Source: Phaeovulum veldkampii DSM 11550 (lineage in GTDB: Bacteria; Pseudomonadota; Alphaproteobacteria; Rhodobacterales; Rhodobacteraceae). From it: a DNA stretch of 64,000 nucleotides. Of the stretch, positions 45,528 to 54,930 are shown one piece after another (position 1 is the first letter of the stretch; every line of letters begins with the position of its first letter). The stretch lies in contig NZ_PZKF01000001.1 of assembly GCF_003034995.1 (NCBI RefSeq), positions 124,001 through 188,000 of the forward strand, given 5' to 3'. A program made the translations under genes and the position numbers. The notes beneath the pieces are model-generated. The model saw only the letters and a list, made by a program, of their open reading frames with translations. It did not search any database and was not told the origin of the DNA.

Positions 45528-47048
45528 TCATAGCCGCCAGAATTCCGGGTTCAGCAGCGCGATGATGGCCAGGGTTTCCAGCCGCCCCAGCACCATCGCC
45601 CCGGCCAGAACCGCCTTGGCGTCGCTTTCCAGCGCGGCCCAGGGCAAGGGCGCCAGCCCTGCCACCCCGGCCAGCGGCCCGGTGTTTGACAGCGCCGCGA
45701 TCGACAGCACGGTAGCCTGTTCGAACCCCACCCCTGCCAGCGACACCCCCATCACCACCACCGCGATCGACATCGCAAACAGCATGAAAAAGATCCACGC
45801 CATATAGGCGCCCTCGCGCCGCAACCGCCGCGCCACCGGGCCGCCGCCGCCCAGCGACGAGGGATGGATCAGACGTTCCATTTCGCGCTGGCCCAGCATC
45901 AGCAGCGCATAGACCCGCAGCAGTTTGACCCCGCCGGCGGTGGTGGCGACCCCGCCCCCGGTGATCGCCAGCCCCGCCAGAATAAGACCCGGCGCCTCCA
46001 GCCCAGACCAGTTGCGCGCCTCGGTCCAGCCCGCAGATTCAAACCCCGTCGAGGTCAGGAACGAGGCCACCGTGAACACGCCCCCCCACAGCGAGGTCGC
46101 CAGCAACGCCAGATCTGGGCGACTGGAAACCTCAAGCGCGCCCAGCCAGTGGCGCAGGAACAACAGCGCAGGCACCACCAGCACCAGCCCGATGCCCAGT
46201 TGCAGTTCCGGGTCAGTCAGCAGCCGGTCCGAGGCGCGCAACTCGCCCCCGCCGGGCCAGAACCGGCGCGACAGCGCAGGCAAGAGGAACATCACGATCA
46301 GAACCTCGCCCAGAATCCCCGAGGGTGCCGCCCCCGGCCCGCCCACCGGCGAGATGCCCGAGGTGGAAAGCGTGGACATCGCGTGACACAAACCCACCAG
46401 CGCGGGATCGCCTGCGATCAGCAGCGCCACCCACAGCGCGAAGGTCAGCCCCGCATAGGCCGGAAAGATCACCCCCGCCGCCCGCAGGATGCGCGAACCG
46501 GGCAGCACTGCGCGCGCGCCGCCCACCGCCACCTCGGGCAGCGCACCACCTGCCGCGCCGCCGGAAAAGAACACCTCGAACCCGCCAAGCCGCATTGGCG
46601 CCAACACCGCCACCGCCATCACCAGAATAAAGAAACCGCCCAACCAGCCCACCGTGGCCCGCCACAGATGCAGGCTGGGCGCCAGCCGCGCCGGATCATA
46701 GAGCGAGGCACCCGTGGTGGTCATCGACGACACCATTTCCCACCAGGCGTTGAACAGCCCGGTATCGGGCACCGCCTCGTTGAACGGCACCGCCAGCATC
46801 AGCGGAAGCAGCGTAAAGGCCCCCAGCATCGTCAGCAACTGATCGCGCGCCAGATTGCTGGGCCGGTTTGCCATCGTGGCCAGCGCCAGCAGCACCGCCA
46901 GAATCAGAAACAGCGTGCCGCCGTAAAAGAACGGCCGCGCGATGGCGTGCTGATCGACCGCAAGCGCATGGGCCGCGGGCAAAAACATCGCGACCGCGCC
47001 CATCCCGATCAGGACGACAAACAGGGGTATGTCGGCCAGACCCCGCAT
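45528..47048 (-). CDS. trkH: Potassium uptake protein TrkH
   Basis: A 506-aa membrane protein of the Trk/Ktr/HKT superfamily, with repeated membrane-loop-membrane modules and selectivity-filter-like segments such as MTTTGASLYDP and STSGISPVGG. It is the translocating subunit for K+ uptake driven by TrkA. Its start overlaps the trkA stop by one base. Confidence 0.93.
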   Translation of the reverse strand: MRGLADIPLFVVLIGMGAVAMFLPAAHALAVDQHAIARPFFYGGTLFLILAVLLALATMANRPSNLARDQLLTMLGAFTLLPLMLAVPFNEAVPDTGLFNAWWEMVSSMTTTGASLYDPARLAPSLHLWRATVGWLGGFFILVMAVAVLAPMRLGGFEVFFSGGAAGGALPEVAVGGARAVLPGSRILRAAGVIFPAYAGLTFALWVALLIAGDPALVGLCHAMSTLSTSGISPVGGPGAAPSGILGEVLIVMFLLPALSRRFWPGGGELRASDRLLTDPELQLGIGLVLVVPALLFLRHWLGALEVSSRPDLALLATSLWGGVFTVASFLTSTGFESAGWTEARNWSGLEAPGLILAGLAITGGGVATTAGGVKLLRVYALLMLGQREMERLIHPSSLGGGGPVARRLRREGAYMAWIFFMLFAMSIAVVVMGVSLAGVGFEQATVLSIAALSNTGPLAGVAGLAPLPWAALESDAKAVLAGAMVLGRLETLAIIALLNPEFWRL

Positions 47049-48424
47049 CAGAAGAAGTCGATGGAGACCTGCAACAGCCGCTCCACCTCGGGGATGTCGG
47101 CGGCCAGTGCAAACAGCGCGATCACATCGCCCTCGTCGATCCGGGTGTCACCGGTGGGTTTCACGACCTTGCCCGCCTTCATCAAGGCGCCCACCAGCAC
47201 CCCTTCGGGAAAGGCGATGTCGCGCACCAGTCGCCCGGTGATCGGCGAGGTGGACAGCACCTGCGCCTCGATCATCTCGGCCTCGGCGTCGCCGATGGAA
47301 TAGATCGCCCGCACCCGGCCATGCCGGATATGGCGCAGGATCGACGACACCGTGGTGGCGCGCGGGTTGATGTAGGCGTCGATGTCCAGCGCGGCCATCA
47401 TCGGCACCAGCGACGGATCGTTGACCAGCGCAATCGCCATCGGGCAGCCCGCCTGCTTGGCGCGCACGGCAACCAGAATGTTGGTCTTGTCGTCGTCGGT
47501 CACCGCCAGCACCGCATCGGCGCGGGCCACATCGGCCTCGTCCAGCAGTTCGCTGGCCATGCCGTCGCCATGCAGAACGATCGTGCGCTCCAGCGCATCG
47601 GCGGCAAATTCGGCCTGCGGGCGCGATTTCTCGATCACCTTGGCGCGGATGCGGTCGGTGCGCGCCTCCAGTGCGCGGGCCACGGAAAGGCCCACATTGC
47701 CGCCGCCCACGATCACCACGCGTTCCTGCTTTTTGGTGGCCTTGCCAAAGATTTCCAGCGTGCGCGCCACATCTTCGGTATGCGACATGACATAGATCTG
47801 ATCGCCCGCAAACAGCTGATCGCCCGGATCGGGCGCAAACAGCCGCCCCTCGCGGCGCACCCCCACGACGATGGCGCGCAGGGTCGAAAACAGTTCGGTC
47901 AACTGCCGCAGCGGCGTTTCCAGAACCGGGCAATCCTCTTCCAGCGCCAGCCCCAAAAGCTGGGCCTGCCCCCCCATGAAGCTTTCGGTGTCAAAGGCCG
48001 AGGGCGCGGCCAGCCGTTGCAGCGCGGCCTCGGCCACCTCGCGTTCGGGGCTGATCACCACGTCGATGGGCAGGTGATCGCGGCGATAAAGGTCGGAATA
48101 CAACTGCTCCATATAATCCTGCGCGCGCAGGCGGGCGATCTTGCGCGTCACGCCAAAGATCGAATGGGCCACCTGGCAGGTGACCATGTTGACCTCGTCG
48201 GAATGGGTGGCGGCGATGATCAGGTCACAGTCGCGCGCGCCCGCACGTTCCAGCACGCCTGGATATGAGGCAAAGCCCGCCACGCCGCGCACATCCAGCG
48301 TATCGGTGGCGCGGCGCACCAGTTCGGGGTTGTTGTCCACCACGGTGACATCGTTGCGCTCGCCCGAAAGGTGGCGGGCGATCTGCCAGCCGACCTGACC
48401 CGCGCCACAGATGATGACCTTCAT
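47048..48424 (-). CDS. trkA: Trk potassium transporter NAD-binding subunit TrkA
   Basis: A 458-aa cytoplasmic regulator with two TrkA-N Rossmann domains (GAGQVG near residue 7, GGGNVG near 240), each followed by a TrkA-C domain. It gates TrkH in response to nucleotides. The start at 48424 begins directly with the Rossmann motif. trkA-trkH-hfq-hflX run on one strand. Confidence 0.95.
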   Translation of the reverse strand: MKVIICGAGQVGWQIARHLSGERNDVTVVDNNPELVRRATDTLDVRGVAGFASYPGVLERAGARDCDLIIAATHSDEVNMVTCQVAHSIFGVTRKIARLRAQDYMEQLYSDLYRRDHLPIDVVISPEREVAEAALQRLAAPSAFDTESFMGGQAQLLGLALEEDCPVLETPLRQLTELFSTLRAIVVGVRREGRLFAPDPGDQLFAGDQIYVMSHTEDVARTLEIFGKATKKQERVVIVGGGNVGLSVARALEARTDRIRAKVIEKSRPQAEFAADALERTIVLHGDGMASELLDEADVARADAVLAVTDDDKTNILVAVRAKQAGCPMAIALVNDPSLVPMMAALDIDAYINPRATTVSSILRHIRHGRVRAIYSIGDAEAEMIEAQVLSTSPITGRLVRDIAFPEGVLVGALMKAGKVVKPTGDTRIDEGDVIALFALAADIPEVERLLQVSIDFF

Positions 48425-48502
48425 GCCCGTCTCCGCCCCGTCCCTGCCCTTCTTCATAGGCCCGCCGCAACCTTGCGGTCAATCGGACCCGTGCGCGCCC
48501 CG

Positions 48503-48524
48503 GCCCCGGCCCACAGGCCGGGGC
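48503..48524. terminator. Perfect 9-bp hairpin after the first RND permease gene
   Basis: GCCCCGGCC pairs with GGCCGGGGC around a 4-base loop, 7 bases after the permease stop and before trkA. No U stretch follows on either strand, so it may be a weak terminator or a stability element. Confidence 0.4.
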
Positions 48525-48530
48525 GGCGGT

Positions 48531-51500
48531 TCAGGTGCGAAACACCCGGTAGATCGCCGGGATCACCAGAACCGTCAGCAAGGTCGATGTCAGAAGGCCG
48601 AACAGAAGCGAGATCGCCAGCCCCTGAAAGATCGGGTCCGCCAGAATCACCGCCGCCCCGATCATCGCCGCAATCGCCGTCAGCAGGATCGGCTTGAACC
48701 GGATCGCCCCCGCCTCCAGCAGGATATCGACCTTGGTCTTGCCGGTCGGGTCGGCATGGCGGATGAAATCGACCAGCAGGATCGAGTTGCGCACGATGAT
48801 CCCCGCCAACGCGATGAAACCGATCATCGAGGTGGCCGAGAACGGCGCCGAGAACAGCCAGTGCCCACCCATGATGCCCAGAAATGTCAGCGGCACCGGG
48901 GTCAGGATCACAAGCGGCAGCTTGAAACTGCCGAATTGCGCCACCACAAGGATATAAATCCCCAGAAGCGCCACCCCGAAGGCTCCGCCCATGTCGCGGA
49001 AGGTGACCCATGTCACCTCCCATTCGCCGTCCCACAGCAGCGTCACGGCGCTGTCGTCCTCGGGCTGGCCATGCAGGCTGATGGCGGGCTTTTGCCCCTC
49101 GGGCCAGTCCATCGCATCCAGCGCCTGCTGCACCGCCAGCATCCCGTAAAGCGGCGCCTCGAAGGTGCCCGCCAGATCGGCGGTGACCATTTCGGCCGGG
49201 CGGCCGTTGTGGCGAAAGACCGGAAAGCTGGCGCGTTCCTCGGTGATCGTCACCACATCGCCCAGTTCGACCACGCCACGCGCGCCGGGCAACAGGTTGG
49301 CCGGAATCGGGGTCGAGAGCGCAGCCTCGTCCATCACCTGCGCGCCCTTTTCCCGCTCCACCCGGATCGGGATCGGGTGGCGCCCCGCGCCGCGGTGGGA
49401 ATAGCCCACCGTGGTTCCGCCGTTCAGAATGGCCAAGGTGTCGAAGACATCGCCCTCCTGCACCTCGAAGAATTCAAGGTCGTCGGCGTTGACGGTGGCG
49501 CGCAGCCGCCGCGCCTGGGTGCCGAAGCTGTCATCGACATCGACGATGAACGGAACCCCCTCGAAGGCCTGCCGCACCTTGGCTGCCACCGCGCGCCGGG
49601 TTTCGGGATCGGGGCCATAGACCTCTGCCAGAAGCGTGGACAGAACCGGCGGCCCCGGCGGGGTTTCGACGGTTTTCAGCACCGTGCCGGAAGGCAGATC
49701 AAGCGCCGCCAGCCGCTCGCGGATTTCCAGCGCGATGTCGTGGCTTGACCGCGCGCGGGCGTCCTTGGGCGCCAGATTGACCTGCACATCGCCCTGTTCG
49801 GGGGCGGCGCGCAGATAATAGTGGCGCACGAGGCCGTTGAAGTTGAACGGCGCCGCCGCCCCGGCATGGGTCTGGGCCGACACCACCTCGGGCAGTTTCG
49901 TCACCTCGGCCGCCACCGCCTGCGCCACCGCATCGGTGGCCTCGGTGCTGGCGCCCTCGGGCAGGTCGATCACCACCTGCAATTCGGATTTGTTGTCAAA
50001 GGGCAGCAGCTTGACCGTGACATCCTTGGTATAGAGCAACCCCAGCGAACCGAAAGACAGCACCACCGTCACCAGCAAGAACGCCAGCGCCCGCCCCTTG
50101 GAGGCCAGGATCGGCCGCGCCACGCGGGTATAAAGCCGCCCCAGCCGCCCGCCGTGGTCGCCCTCGGCATGGTGCAGCGGCGCGCGGCCCGCGATCTTGA
50201 CCATCAGCCAGGGCGTGATGATCACTGCCACAAAGAAGGAAAAGATCATCGCCGCACTGGCATTGGCCGGGATCGGCGACATGTAGGGGCCCATAAGCCC
50301 CGACACGAACAGCATCGGCAACAGCGCCGCCACCACCGTCAGCGTGGCGACGATGGTGGGGTTGCCCACCTCGGCCACCGCTGCGATGGCCTTTTGCACA
50401 CGGCTGCCCTCGCCCTTCATGCCCCAGTGGCGGGCGATGTTCTCGATCACCACGATGGCATCATCGACCAGAATCCCGATCGAGAAGATCAGCGCGAACA
50501 GGCTGATCCGGTTCAGCGTATAGCCCATGACCCAGGCCGCAAACAGCGTCAGCAGGATCGTGACCGGAATCACGATGGCCACCACAAGGCTTTCGCGCCA
50601 GCCGATCGCAAAGAACACCAGCGCAATGATCGACAGCGTGGCAAGGCCCAGGTGAAACAGCAGTTCATTGGCCTTTTCATTGGCGGTTTCGCCGTAATCG
50701 CGGGTGATCAGCACCGTGACCGTCTCGGGGATCAGGTCGCCCTTCAGCGCCTCCACCCGGTGATGGATCGCCTCGCCCACGACCACCGCATTGGCGCCCG
50801 CGCGCTTGGCCACGGCCAGCGTCACCGCGGGCGCGCGGGTCAGCACGCCGCTGGCATCGCGGGTGACATTGGCCACGAGATGATCCGACGTATCCTCGAC
50901 AAAGCTGACATCGGCCACATCGGCCACATGCACCGGGCGGCCATCGCGCGCGGTCAGAATCAGCCCCGCGATCTCGGCGGGCGCAACCAGCGTGGTGCCC
51001 GCCACAAAGTCGATTTCCTGCCCGCCATCGCGCAGCCGCCCGGTGGAAAAGGCGCGGTTGGCCTGTTCCACCTTGTAGGCCAGTTGTTGCAGCGTGATGC
51101 CATAAAGCGCCAGCCGCTCGGGGTCGGGGGCAATGCGGATCGCCTCGGGCGCCTCGCCGACCAGATAGGTCAGGCCGACCTCGTCGATCTTGGTGATCTC
51201 GGAGCGCAATTCGCGCGCGATCCGCGTCAGGTCATTGGCCGAAACCGCCTGCCCCGCCCGGCCGGTCAGCGTCAGCGACAGGATCGCCACATCGTCGATG
51301 CCGCGCCCCACCACCAGCGGCTCGGGGATGCCCAGCGGGATCCGGTCCAGGTTGGCGCGGACCTTTTCGTGCACCCGCAGGATCGCCGCATCCGAGGGCG
51401 TGCCCACCTCGAACCGTGCCATCACCAGCGCGTGGTCGTCGAAGGTCTGCGAATAGACGTGATCGACGCCGTTGATGCCCTTGACGATGCTTTCCATCGG

Positions 51501-51734
51501 TTCGGTCACCAGTTTCACGGCATCCTCGGCCTTAAGACCCGGCGCCTGAATGTGGATATCCACCATCGGCACGGAAATCTGCGGCTCTTCCTCACGCGGC
51601 AGGCTGATCAGCGCCATCAGGCCCACCGCCAGCGCCGCCATCACAATCAGCGGCGTCAGCGCCGAGCCGATGAACGACTGCGTCAGCCAGCCCGCCAGCC
51701 CCAGACGCGGGGTGCCCTTGGGATCAGCGCTCAT
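48531..51734 (-). CDS. Efflux RND transporter permease
   Basis: A 1067-aa inner-membrane proton antiporter of the AcrB/HAE1 type with 12 helices and two large periplasmic loops. The paired acidic relay in helix 4 is visible in GILVDDAIVVIENIARH, and the N-terminal LPREEEPQIS precedes the first porter domain. Its start overlaps the adaptor stop by 11 bases. No outer-membrane channel gene is in the window, so a TolC-type partner must come from elsewhere. Substrate unknown. Confidence 0.94.
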   Translation of the reverse strand: MSADPKGTPRLGLAGWLTQSFIGSALTPLIVMAALAVGLMALISLPREEEPQISVPMVDIHIQAPGLKAEDAVKLVTEPMESIVKGINGVDHVYSQTFDDHALVMARFEVGTPSDAAILRVHEKVRANLDRIPLGIPEPLVVGRGIDDVAILSLTLTGRAGQAVSANDLTRIARELRSEITKIDEVGLTYLVGEAPEAIRIAPDPERLALYGITLQQLAYKVEQANRAFSTGRLRDGGQEIDFVAGTTLVAPAEIAGLILTARDGRPVHVADVADVSFVEDTSDHLVANVTRDASGVLTRAPAVTLAVAKRAGANAVVVGEAIHHRVEALKGDLIPETVTVLITRDYGETANEKANELLFHLGLATLSIIALVFFAIGWRESLVVAIVIPVTILLTLFAAWVMGYTLNRISLFALIFSIGILVDDAIVVIENIARHWGMKGEGSRVQKAIAAVAEVGNPTIVATLTVVAALLPMLFVSGLMGPYMSPIPANASAAMIFSFFVAVIITPWLMVKIAGRAPLHHAEGDHGGRLGRLYTRVARPILASKGRALAFLLVTVVLSFGSLGLLYTKDVTVKLLPFDNKSELQVVIDLPEGASTEATDAVAQAVAAEVTKLPEVVSAQTHAGAAAPFNFNGLVRHYYLRAAPEQGDVQVNLAPKDARARSSHDIALEIRERLAALDLPSGTVLKTVETPPGPPVLSTLLAEVYGPDPETRRAVAAKVRQAFEGVPFIVDVDDSFGTQARRLRATVNADDLEFFEVQEGDVFDTLAILNGGTTVGYSHRGAGRHPIPIRVEREKGAQVMDEAALSTPIPANLLPGARGVVELGDVVTITEERASFPVFRHNGRPAEMVTADLAGTFEAPLYGMLAVQQALDAMDWPEGQKPAISLHGQPEDDSAVTLLWDGEWEVTWVTFRDMGGAFGVALLGIYILVVAQFGSFKLPLVILTPVPLTFLGIMGGHWLFSAPFSATSMIGFIALAGIIVRNSILLVDFIRHADPTGKTKVDILLEAGAIRFKPILLTAIAAMIGAAVILADPIFQGLAISLLFGLLTSTLLTVLVIPAIYRVFRT

Positions 51735-52704
51735 CGGTGATCACCACATCGCCAGCGACAAGGCCGGTGACGATCTCGACCATGTCGGCGCCCTCGATCA
51801 GATGGTGGCTGCCCGGCACCACGGCCCGGTCAAGCCGGGCGCCGCCCGCCTCGACCACAACAAAATCCAGCCCCGCGCGGGTGTGCAGCGCGCCAGCAGG
51901 CACCGCAATCACCTGCCTCTGCCCCATCGGCAGCCGCACCAGCACGCGGGCATCGACAAAGGCCGCATCCAGCGCCTCGACCTCGACATCGGCCACGACG
52001 CGGCCATTCTCGATCAGCGGATAGACCTTGACCAGCCGCCCCTGGGTCAGGCCTGCGGCGGTTTCGATTCCGATCGCGTCCCCCTCGCGCAGGGTGGCCG
52101 CGTGGCGTTCGGGCACCGCGAGGCGCAAGAAGAACCCGCCGCCGCCCAGCGTCGCCACCACCTCGCCCGGCATCACCACCGCGCCCTTGGCCACCGGCAC
52201 CTCCAGCACCCGGCCCGCGATCGGGGCCAGCACCGTGCCTTCGGCAGCCTGCTGTTCGACAACCTGCCGTTCGGCCTGTTGCGCGGCGATCTGGTTTGTC
52301 AGCACATCGACCTGGGTGCGCAGCGCATCCAGCCGCTGCGCGGTGGAAACGCCGCGGGCCAGCAATTCCTCGCCGCGCGCCAGTTCCGCCTGCGCATTGG
52401 CCAGTTGCGAGCCCAGCGCCTGCAACTGCGCATCAATCGCGCCCAGTTGGAACACCAGCTTTTCATCCACGATCCGGCCCAGCGGCTGGCCCGCAGTCAC
52501 CGTCTCGCCCTCGGCGACCGTCAGGTCAACCAACGTGCCCCCCAGCCGGGCCCGGGCGGGGATGCGATCCTTTGCCTCGACCCGGCCATAGACCGCCTTC
52601 CAGTCGGTTACGGCCACCGGCACAACGGGAAACGGCGCCTCGGCGCGGGCGGCGGGCGGCAGCAGCAGCGCCACCAGCGCAAGGGTCAGGATCAGGGGCT
52701 TCAT
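51724..52704 (-). CDS. Efflux RND periplasmic adaptor (membrane fusion protein)
   Basis: A 326-aa adaptor with a signal peptide (about 1-21), split lipoyl domain, an alpha-helical hairpin (about 75-135) and beta-barrel region. It links the following permease to an outer-membrane channel. AAGGAC precedes the ATG. The divergent promoter region toward serS has a TATAAT within a palindrome. Confidence 0.92.
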   Translation of the reverse strand: MKPLILTLALVALLLPPAARAEAPFPVVPVAVTDWKAVYGRVEAKDRIPARARLGGTLVDLTVAEGETVTAGQPLGRIVDEKLVFQLGAIDAQLQALGSQLANAQAELARGEELLARGVSTAQRLDALRTQVDVLTNQIAAQQAERQVVEQQAAEGTVLAPIAGRVLEVPVAKGAVVMPGEVVATLGGGGFFLRLAVPERHAATLREGDAIGIETAAGLTQGRLVKVYPLIENGRVVADVEVEALDAAFVDARVLVRLPMGQRQVIAVPAGALHTRAGLDFVVVEAGGARLDRAVVPGSHHLIEGADMVEIVTGLVAGDVVITDER

Positions 52705-52755
52705 CGGCTGTGTCCTTTCGTCGGGTCGGGCGGGGCGGGGCGGGAAAGCGGGGCT

Positions 52756-52768
52756 GGAATTATATTCC
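52756..52768 (-). promoter_or_regulatory. Candidate promoter/operator of the first RND operon
   Basis: GGAAT-TAT-ATTCC is an inverted repeat that on the minus strand contains TATAAT (52759-52764), 48 bases or so before the adaptor ATG. No good -35 lies 16-18 bases upstream, which fits either activation or a repressor site over the -10. Confidence 0.4.
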
Positions 52769-52907
52769 GATTATTGAATGTGAGGTGATATAGCGCAACC
52801 CCAGTCTACCGCAAGGCTGCACGGCAGGGCCAGAGCCTTGGCGGGGCGCGGGTCTTTCGCGGCGCGCGGCAATGGGGTAAACCCGGGGCAACGAAACGAG
52901 GTCCGCC

Positions 52908-54200
52908 ATGCACGACATCCGCGCCATCCGCGAAAATCCCGCCGCCTTCGACGCAGCCCTTGCCCGGCGCGCTGTGGCCCCTGTCTCGGCGCAGATCCTT
53001 GCGCTGGACGAGGACCGGCGGTCAAAGATCAACGCCGCCGAAACCGCGCAGGCCGACCAGAACCGTGCCAGCAAAGAGGTGGGCGCCGCCAAGGCCCGCG
53101 GCGACGAGGCCGAGTTTGCGCGTCTGCGCGCACTGGTGGCCGACAAGAAGGCCGAAGTCGCACGGCTGATGGCAGAGGCCGGGGCCGAGGATGCCGCGCT
53201 GCGCGATCTGCTGATGACAATCCCGAACCTGCCCAGCGCCGACGCCCCCGATGGCGCGGACGAGACCGGCAATGTGGAACTCAAACGCTGGGGCACCCCG
53301 CGCGCCTTTGCCTTTGCCCCGCGCGAGCATTACCAGCTGCCCGCCGTGCAGGGGGGGATGGATTTCGCCACCGCTGCAAAACTGTCGGGCGCGCGCTTTG
53401 TAGTGCTGTCGGGCGCGGTGGCGCGGGTGCAGCGCGCCCTGGCGCAATACATGCTGGATCTGCACATCGACCGGCACGGCCTGACCGAAACCTGGACCCC
53501 GGTTCTGGTGCGCCCCGAAATGATGTTCGGCACCGGCCAGTTGCCGAAATTCGGCGAGGACAGTTATCAAACCACTGATGGCTGGTGGCTGGTGCCCACC
53601 GCCGAGGTGACGCTGACCAATACCGTCAACGGCGAAACGGTCGACGAGGCGACCCTGCCCCGCCGTCTGGTCGCGCATACCCAGTGCTTCCGCTCCGAGG
53701 CGGGCAGCGCCGGGCGCGATACGGCGGGGATGTTGCGCCAGCACCAGTTTGAAAAGGTCGAGATGGTGTCGATCACCCGCCCCGAAGATTCGGTCGCCGA
53801 ACACGAACGCATGACCCAATGCGCCGAAGCGGTGCTGGAGGGGCTGGACCTGCCCTATCGGCGGATCGTGCTGTGCACCGGCGACATGGGCTTTGGCGCG
53901 GTCAAGACGCATGATCTGGAGGTGTGGTTGCCGGGGCAGAACACCTACCGAGAGATTTCGTCGGTGTCGAACTGCGGCGATTTTCAGGCCCGGCGGATGA
54001 ATGCGCGCTACCGGCCTGCGGGCGGCGGCAAGCCCGACTTTGTGCATACTCTGAACGGATCGGGCCTTGCGGTGGGGCGCTGCCTGATCGCGGTGCTGGA
54101 AAACGGGCAAGAGGCTGACGGCTCGGTCACGCTGCCTGCGGCGCTGCACCCCTATCTGGGTGGCAAGACCCGGCTTTCTGCCGAGGGCGCGCTGGTCTGA
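52908..54200 (+). CDS. serS: Serine--tRNA ligase
   Basis: Charges tRNA-Ser and tRNA-Sec. The 430-aa class II synthetase has the N-terminal coiled-coil arm (about 30-100), motif 2 [21 protein letters not shown] and motif 3 [11 protein letters not shown]. Normal length, monocistronic. Confidence 0.97.
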   Translation: MHDIRAIRENPAAFDAALARRAVAPVSAQILALDEDRRSKINAAETAQADQNRASKEVGAAKARGDEAEFARLRALVADKKAEVARLMAEAGAEDAALRDLLMTIPNLPSADAPDGADETGNVELKRWGTPRAFAFAPREHYQLPAVQGGMDFATAAKLSGARFVVLSGAVARVQRALAQYMLDLHIDRHGLTETWTPVLVRPEMMFGTGQLPKFGEDSYQTTDGWWLVPTAEVTLTNTVNGETVDEATLPRRLVAHTQCFRSEAGSAGRDTAGMLRQHQFEKVEMVSITRPEDSVAEHERMTQCAEAVLEGLDLPYRRIVLCTGDMGFGAVKTHDLEVWLPGQNTYREISSVSNCGDFQARRMNARYRPAGGGKPDFVHTLNGSGLAVGRCLIAVLENGQEADGSVTLPAALHPYLGGKTRLSAEGALV

Positions 54201-54388
54201 GACGGGCGGGCGCCCGGCGGGCATCGGGCAACCTTGCGTCGCAATGATCCCGCGCCGCCGTGCGGCCTGCAAGGCTTGGTCGGAAGGGGGCGCAAACCCT
54301 GCCATCGCGCCACTGTCGCGGCTTGCAAAGCCCTGCGATGCCGGATAGCGAAACTACGCCGGGGCGACCTGTTCGCACCCGGCGCCCC

Positions 54389-54865
54389 ATGAACCCGAAA
54401 GCGACTGCCGTGACCCTGCGCGCCCTTCTTGCCCTTGCCGTTCTGTTCCCCGTTGCCGCCTGCGGGGGCGGTGGCGACATGCGCCTGTATCCGACGCAGG
54501 GGCCTATCGCCGATGCCGACCCCTCGCGCGTGATCGCAGTGTCGGTGGATAAGGACACCGACACATCGGGCATGATCAAGTTCCGCCTGCCCAAGCCCGA
54601 AAAGGCCCGCTGCAAGGGCACATGGACCTCGGTCGCACCCAAAATCATCTCGCGCGAGCGCGGGCTATCGCTGTCACTGCGCAACCCCGGCGGCGAGATG
54701 AACCGCTCCACCGAGGATGTGGGCGGCGTCAATTCGGGCGAAATCTATGCGGTGTGCAACAACGGCGCACGGGTACAGGGCAATTTCATCATGGGGTCCG
54801 GCACCGAAAGCGGCACCGGCACCGCAACCGACACCCTGGGCAACAGCTACAAGCTGTTGTTCTGA
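54389..54865 (+). CDS. Predicted lipoprotein of unknown function
   Basis: A 158-aa protein with a hydrophobic signal (about 7-24) ending in the lipobox VAAC, then a Gly/Ser-rich soluble part with two further Cys (in KARCKG and AVCNNG) that could form a disulfide. No family recognised. The ATG at 54389 gives the best signal peptide. The upstream gap 54201-54388 shows nothing else. Confidence 0.72.
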   Translation: MNPKATAVTLRALLALAVLFPVAACGGGGDMRLYPTQGPIADADPSRVIAVSVDKDTDTSGMIKFRLPKPEKARCKGTWTSVAPKIISRERGLSLSLRNPGGEMNRSTEDVGGVNSGEIYAVCNNGARVQGNFIMGSGTESGTGTATDTLGNSYKLLF

Positions 54866-54883
54866 CAGGTCGTTTGGCGCCTT

Positions 54884-54908
54884 GGGCGGCGGCGCACCTC
54901 CGCCGCCC
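54884..54908. terminator. Perfect 9-bp hairpin between convergent genes
   Basis: GGGCGGCGG (54884-54892) pairs with CCGCCGCCC (54900-54908) around 7 bases. It lies between the lipoprotein and EF-G-like stops; there is no U stretch. Confidence 0.45.
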
Positions 54909-54930
54909 GGCGCGCGACACGCTGGCGGGC

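Noticed and set aside
49821-51740. Open plus-strand frame of about 640 codons opposite the first RND permease
   Set aside because: His/Arg/Gln-rich shadow of a well-supported transporter gene.
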